Source of the DNA: UBA4720 sp046262755
GTDB lineage: Bacteria > Gemmatimonadota > Gemmatimonadetes > Gemmatimonadales > Gemmatimonadaceae
Length of the DNA: 64,000 nt
Reading direction: 5' to 3'
NCBI GenBank assembly: GCA_046262755.1
Contig: JBHEME010000006.1
Coordinates: 62,001 to 126,000 of the forward strand
Every line of letters starts with the position of its first letter. Positions within the stretch are counted from its first letter, which is position 1. The translations under genes and the position numbers were made by a program. The notes under the pieces are model-generated. The model did no database searches and was not told where the DNA came from. It worked only from the letters and a program-made list of their open reading frames with translations. Below, in pieces: positions 59,923 through 64,000 of this stretch.

Positions 59923-60951
59923 CTAGTCCTTGTAGATCTTCACCACGACCGTGCCGTCTTTCGTCACCCAGCCACGGTACATTCCCGCGGAATTGAATGG
60001 CATGGCGATGTTCCCTTTGCGGTCCATGGCGATGACTCCGCCTTCCCCGTGCTGCGCAACCAGCTCTTTCATGACGACATCGTCAGCCGCCTGCTCGAGT
60101 GAGGCACCGCCATAGCGAACGCGCGCGCAGATGTCGGCCGCTACGTTGTTGCGAATGAAAAACTCCCCATCCCCCGTACCCGACACGGCGCAGCTGAGAT
60201 TGTTGGCGTAGGTGCCGGCACCGATGATCGGGGAGTCTCCGACGCGTCCAAACCGCTTCATGTTCGTCCCGCCCGTGGATGTACCAGCCGCGAGGTTGCC
60301 CGCCTTGTCGAGAGCCACCGCCCCCACCGTGCCGAAGCCTTTTTCCTGCCCGGGAAGAGCGGTGGCTTTCCCGCTATCCAACCGCGCCTTTTCTGTTTCG
60401 TAGCCCCGCCATCTCCTCTCGGTCCAGAAATAATGCGGCGGCACCAGCTTCACGCCCTGGCTCTTCGCGAACTCCTCCGCTCCCGCCCCAACCATCATGA
60501 CGTGCGGAGATTTGTCCATCACGAGGCGAGCAAGAGAGATCGGATTCTTGATGTGCTGCACAGCTGCGACTGCGCCCGCGTTCAGGGTCTTGCCGTCCAT
60601 GATCGACGCGTCGAGCTCGTTCGTTCCTTCGGACGTAAAAACAGCACCCTTGCCGGCGTTGAAGAGCGGGCAGTCCTCGAGAATCCTGATTGCCGCTTCG
60701 ACCGCATCGAGGCTGCTGCCGCCGCGATTGAGAATCTGGTATCCGGTACGGAGCGCAATCGAAAGCGTATCGCGATAGGCTTGCTCCATTGCGGGCGTCA
60801 TGTTCTGCCGGAGAATGGTTCCCGCCCCTCCGTGCATCACCATTATCACGTTGGGCGTAGATACTGCGGATTGTGAATGCGCGGTGACGGCGAGCAGAAA
60901 CGAGGCGAGGAGGCCGACGCATGCTGCCAGACGGGGGGATGGACGCGGCAT
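59923..60951 (-). CDS. iaaA: Isoaspartyl peptidase/L-asparaginase (plant type)
   Basis: 342 residues from ATG 60951, which gives a signal peptide (ACVGLLASFLLAVTAHS); the frame extends to an ATG at 60987 with no added feature. Motifs: MHGGAGTIL at the N-terminus, AVEAAIRILEDCPLFNAGKG, and the cleavage site GTVGAVALDKAGNLAAGTSTGGTNMKRFGRVGD (seen in part), with the catalytic Thr in GTSTGG. It frees L-aspartate from asparagine or isoaspartyl dipeptides. It is the first of the asparaginase pair and is divergent from aspA. Confidence 0.92.
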   Translation of the reverse strand: MPRPSPRLAACVGLLASFLLAVTAHSQSAVSTPNVIMVMHGGAGTILRQNMTPAMEQAYRDTLSIALRTGYQILNRGGSSLDAVEAAIRILEDCPLFNAGKGAVFTSEGTNELDASIMDGKTLNAGAVAAVQHIKNPISLARLVMDKSPHVMMVGAGAEEFAKSQGVKLVPPHYFWTERRWRGYETEKARLDSGKATALPGQEKGFGTVGAVALDKAGNLAAGTSTGGTNMKRFGRVGDSPIIGAGTYANNLSCAVSGTGDGEFFIRNNVAADICARVRYGGASLEQAADDVVMKELVAQHGEGGVIAMDRKGNIAMPFNSAGMYRGWVTKDGTVVVKIYKD

Positions 60952-61044
60952 GTTTCCGGGAGCAGAAGGAGTTTTTCTCGCCCGCACTCGGTGCGGAGGA
61001 GTGACTTCAATAAGGTATGTGGCGGTTATAGCTTCCCGCTACAC

Positions 61045-62526
61045 ATGAAGCCGTCCCGCCCGTCCCGACCCAGAAAGCTGCGCCTCGAAGCGGCCGAGGG
61101 ACCGCGCATCGACATGGCCGGACCGAAGCGTAAGGAGCACGACCTCCTTGGCGAGCGCGAGGTACCGGCGTCGGCGCTCTACGGAATCCAGACGCTGCGC
61201 GCGATTGAAAACTTTGCGATCTCGGGCATCGAGCTGAGAGAATTCCCGACGCTCGTGGCCGCTCTGGCGACGGTGAAAGAGGCAGCCGCACTCGCCAACA
61301 ACGAGATGGGTTTGCTCGACCGGGAGATCGTCGATGCAATTTCTCAAGCTGCCACCGAGATCCGCGAAGGCCTGCACCACGACCACTTTCGCGTCGACAT
61401 GATTCAGGGTGGGGCCGGGACCTCCTCCAACATGAACGCCAACGAAGTCATCGCCAATCGCGCCCTCGAGGTACTGGGGAGGGAGCGCGGCGATTACGAC
61501 GTCATCCACCCGAACAACCACGTCAACCTCAGTCAGTCGACCAACGACGTCTATCCGACGGCGGTCAAGCTGGCCCTGCACACGAGCATCAGCGATCTGC
61601 AGCTGGCGATGATCTCGCTTTCAGCTGCGTTCCTTCACAAAGGCGAAGAATTCGCTCCGTACATCAAGATGGGAAGAACGCAGCTGCAGGACGCCGTACC
61701 GATGACGCTTGGCCAGGAATTCAACGCCTTCGCACATACCATACTCGAGGACGTCGACCGGCTCGGCGAAGCGCAGGCGTTAATCAGGGAAATCAACATG
61801 GGGGCGACGGCGATAGGCACCGGCATCAACGCGCCGCCCGGCTACGCTGAGAGTGTGCGCCGCCATCTCGAGCACATCACCGGTCTTCCGCTGATTACCG
61901 CACCGGATCTGGTGGAAGCAACGGCTGACACGGGTGCTTTCGTGCAGTTGTCGGGTGTCCTCAAGCGGTGCGCGGTCAAGCTCTCCAAGATTTGCAACGA
62001 CCTCCGTCTACTCAGCTCGGGGCCGCGCGCGGGATTCGGCGAGATAAATCTTCCCGCGATGCAGCCCGGATCTTCCATCATGCCGGGGAAAGTCAATCCC
62101 GTCATACCTGAAATGGTGAACCAGGTGTGCTTCGACATCATCGGCGGCGATGTGACAGTGACGCTCGCGGCCGAAGCCGGGCAGCTTCAGCTCAATGTGT
62201 TCGAGCCGATCATCGCATTCAGACTGCTCAGTGGAATGACCACCCTTGCGCGCGCCTGCAAGATCCTGCAAGACCGCTGTATTGAGGGAATCACCGCAAA
62301 TCGCGAGCGGATGGAGAGCTTCGTCGAGCAGTCCGTCGGCGTCATCACTGCACTCGTACCGGTCCTCGGATACGAGACCACGACAGAGATCGCAAAGGAG
62401 GCGCTGCGAACCGGTCGGGCGGTTTACGATCTCGTCTGCGATGCGGGACTGATGACGCGCGAACAACTCGACAGCCTGCTCGATCCCGCGTTGATGACGG
62501 CGCCACGGTCTCCCACAACGGAGTAG
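61045..62526 (+). CDS. aspA: Aspartate ammonia-lyase
   Basis: 493 residues from ATG 61045; ATG 61114 is a possible shorter start, and the 23 residues between are Arg/Pro-rich. Fumarase/aspartase superfamily motifs: ALYGIQTLRAIENF, STNDVYPTAVKLALH (signature 1), KMGRTQLQDAVPMTLGQEF (seen in part), and GSSIMPGKVNPVIPEM, the mobile loop with the catalytic Ser. It turns aspartate into fumarate and ammonia. With the two exported asparaginases it gives a pathway from Asn-containing peptides to the TCA cycle. Confidence 0.95.
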   Translation: MKPSRPSRPRKLRLEAAEGPRIDMAGPKRKEHDLLGEREVPASALYGIQTLRAIENFAISGIELREFPTLVAALATVKEAAALANNEMGLLDREIVDAISQAATEIREGLHHDHFRVDMIQGGAGTSSNMNANEVIANRALEVLGRERGDYDVIHPNNHVNLSQSTNDVYPTAVKLALHTSISDLQLAMISLSAAFLHKGEEFAPYIKMGRTQLQDAVPMTLGQEFNAFAHTILEDVDRLGEAQALIREINMGATAIGTGINAPPGYAESVRRHLEHITGLPLITAPDLVEATADTGAFVQLSGVLKRCAVKLSKICNDLRLLSSGPRAGFGEINLPAMQPGSSIMPGKVNPVIPEMVNQVCFDIIGGDVTVTLAAEAGQLQLNVFEPIIAFRLLSGMTTLARACKILQDRCIEGITANRERMESFVEQSVGVITALVPVLGYETTTEIAKEALRTGRAVYDLVCDAGLMTREQLDSLLDPALMTAPRSPTTE

Positions 62527-62547
62527 TGAGGATTAATTTCTACCCGC

Positions 62548-63978
62548 ATGAAAAGTTCTGACCGCCTGCGGCGGCTCGCATCGTATGCTCTAATTGCCGG
62601 ACTCGCCGTTGCGGCCGTCTCATGCAATGAAGCTCATCCCAATTCGACGCTGACACCGCACTCCGATCTCGGAAGAGAGATCGATTTCCTGTGGGATCGT
62701 CTGCTGTTGCTCGGCACCATAGTGTTCGTGCTGGTCGAGGCCGTGCTCGCGTACGTGGTGTTCAAGTACAGACACCGCGAGAACCAGGGGCGCCCGCCAC
62801 AGACTCACGGAAGTACCAAGCTCGAGATCACGTGGACGCTCATCCCGGCGGTGATTCTCGTCTTCATCGCCGTGCCGACGGTGCGGACGATTTTTATCAC
62901 ACAGGCTCAGGCCGCTCCGGGCTCGCTCAACATCGACGTCACCGGGCACCAGTGGTGGTGGGAATTCCGCTATCCTGAGTACGGGGTGACGACGGCGAAT
63001 GAGATTTACATCCCGGCCGGTCGCACGGTGAATTTCCGCTTGCGGTCCGCCGACGTCATTCACTCGTTCTGGACTCCGCAGCTGGGCGGCAAGCGGGACG
63101 TCGTCACCAATCGCACGAACTATCTCTGGTATACGCCAGACTCTTCCACCGCCAGCAGTGTCTGGAACGGGTTCTGTGTCGAGTACTGTGGCGCGTCGCA
63201 CGCGAATATGCGGTTCAGGGTTTTCACAGTTACACCAGCGCAGTTTCAGTCTTGGATTGCCGGGCAAAAAATGCCAGCGAAGTTCGGAGCGGTCGGTCCA
63301 CCTGCCCCTACCAACGGACCAATACCTCCGCCTCTCGAGGCACCGGGGATGACGACGCCGGGAGGTCCGAACGCACCCACCCAGGGTGCACAGGCGGCCG
63401 CATCTCGCGTTGCGCAGCAAAGCTCCGGCACCGGCGCAGTGGGAGGAGCAACACCGGCCGTAGCTCGAGGACAAAATCCCGAGTCGAACCCCGGAGCCCG
63501 GGGTAGATCGGCGCCTATCGAAGCTGATGGTTTGGCGTCGGGAGTTGCCTCTGGCTACATCTTTCCGCGCGAGAAAATTCCCGACTTCGCGATTCCGCAC
63601 TCCCCGATACCGTCAGGCCTCAGATTCACTCCCGGACTCACGGGCAATTCGCATCGCGGTCAGCAGGTCTTCACGTCCAGTGCCTGCATTGGCTGTCACT
63701 CGATCGCGGGCAATCCCGCCGCGATGGGCGTCATGGGGCCCAACCTCACTCACGTCGGATCGCGGAGCACCATTGCGGCGGGCCGTTTCCCGAATACTCC
63801 CGCATACCTCGCGCTCTGGATCAAGAACGCTCGAGCGATGAAGCCTGAAGTATTGATGCCGACACTCGGCGTGGACCAGTACGATCCGGTTCTCAGGAAG
63901 AAAGTCACTTCGGCAACCGGCGGTCTGACCGATCAGCAGATCGCAGATATCGTCGCTTACCTAACCGTGTTGAAGTAG
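62548..63978 (+). CDS. coxB: Cytochrome c oxidase subunit II with fused cytochrome c (caa3 type)
   Basis: 476 residues. A lipoprotein-like N-terminus (AAVSC), two transmembrane helices (about 50-70 and 92-112), then the CuA cupredoxin domain: DVTGHQWWWEFRYPEYG, HSFWTPQLGGKRDVV and the CuA motif CVEYCGASHANM with its Cys, His and Met ligands. A linker of about 100 residues rich in Pro, Gly, Ala and Ser leads to a C-terminal cytochrome c with haem site CIGCH and a Met ligand. It passes electrons from cytochrome c to subunit I. First gene of a terminal oxidase operon. Confidence 0.94.
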   Translation: MKSSDRLRRLASYALIAGLAVAAVSCNEAHPNSTLTPHSDLGREIDFLWDRLLLLGTIVFVLVEAVLAYVVFKYRHRENQGRPPQTHGSTKLEITWTLIPAVILVFIAVPTVRTIFITQAQAAPGSLNIDVTGHQWWWEFRYPEYGVTTANEIYIPAGRTVNFRLRSADVIHSFWTPQLGGKRDVVTNRTNYLWYTPDSSTASSVWNGFCVEYCGASHANMRFRVFTVTPAQFQSWIAGQKMPAKFGAVGPPAPTNGPIPPPLEAPGMTTPGGPNAPTQGAQAAASRVAQQSSGTGAVGGATPAVARGQNPESNPGARGRSAPIEADGLASGVASGYIFPREKIPDFAIPHSPIPSGLRFTPGLTGNSHRGQQVFTSSACIGCHSIAGNPAAMGVMGPNLTHVGSRSTIAAGRFPNTPAYLALWIKNARAMKPEVLMPTLGVDQYDPVLRKKVTSATGGLTDQQIADIVAYLTVLK

Positions 63979-63987
63979 GAGATTCAC

Positions 63988-64000
63988 TTGGCAACCACGG
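63988..64000 (+). CDS. Start of the next gene, probably oxidase subunit I (partial)
   Basis: TTG at 63988 is preceded by AGGAG (63977-63981) six bases upstream and opens a frame (Leu/Met-Ala-Thr-Thr) that runs off the window. Subunit I (coxA) normally follows coxB, so that is the likely product, but nothing of it is visible. Confidence 0.45.

Noticed and set aside
1..64000. CRISPR arrays, tRNA or rRNA genes, prophage or complete insertion sequences
   Set aside because: No regularly spaced direct repeats, no cloverleaf or rRNA sequence, and no transposase, integrase or phage structural gene was recognised.

Overview
The window (64 kb, GC-rich at roughly 60%, dense short-spaced operons, many GTG/TTG starts, few clear Shine-Dalgarno sites) looks like a chromosomal segment of a Gemmatimonadota-type soil or freshwater bacterium. 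That assignment is inferred from gene style: many secreted or lipoprotein peptidases (S8, S9, M13, M42, M61), a MetH followed by a homocysteine methyltransferase/MTHFR fusion, and a YaiO-HEAT-GT2 exopolysaccharide cluster. It is not based on a marker gene. No rRNA, tRNA, phage, transposase or CRISPR array was seen.

Layout. 0-5 kb: end of an unrecognised gene, a Tat-exported PLP enzyme with two small membrane proteins, an MFS exporter and a VWA protein. 5-10 kb: lipoprotein D-aminoacylase, citrate synthase, an esterase and a two-helix membrane protein. 9.9-15.8 kb (minus strand): a five-gene cluster yaiO, multidomain regulator, HEAT protein, GT2 synthase and lipoprotein. The regulator has a Gln-substituted HPt, a GGPEF domain that keeps an RxxD I-site, and a second receiver without the usual Asp. 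16-20.7 kb: EVE protein, prolyl oligopeptidase, YggT protein, a small receiver-like protein and a methyltransferase that seems to start with CTG.

20.7-27.9 kb: a palindrome-rich 650-bp gap, a SAM-II riboswitch with its own terminator, then metH, the Hcy-methyltransferase/MTHFR fusion, a DinB protein and a CbiX-like chelatase. 27.9-39 kb: M13 peptidase, TMEM175-like channel, acyl-CoA dehydrogenase, M61 and M42 peptidases, proline iminopeptidase, DNA polymerase X and endonuclease III. 39-45 kb: a 190-bp palindrome, cyclophilin, and a TetR/TolC/HlyD/DHA2 tripartite efflux operon with a visible promoter and operator.

45-54.8 kb: an ECF sigma/putative anti-sigma/Spy-like trio, CsbD, a Kup potassium transporter with no ordinary start codon, Hsp15, a PDZ protein, an MbfA-type ferritin-VIT transporter, a secreted subtilase with PKD domain, a creatininase-like hydrolase and a Nudix protein. 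54.8-64 kb: leuS, a short chemoreceptor, two Ntn-type asparaginases facing an aspartase (Asn to Asp to fumarate), and coxB fused to cytochrome c at the head of a terminal oxidase operon.

The most unusual material is non-coding: at least three different intergenic palindrome families (6.8/39.1 kb, 20.8/21.1 kb and 35.0 kb). The most interesting gene set is the exopolysaccharide cluster, whose regulator looks like a c-di-GMP receptor rather than an enzyme.
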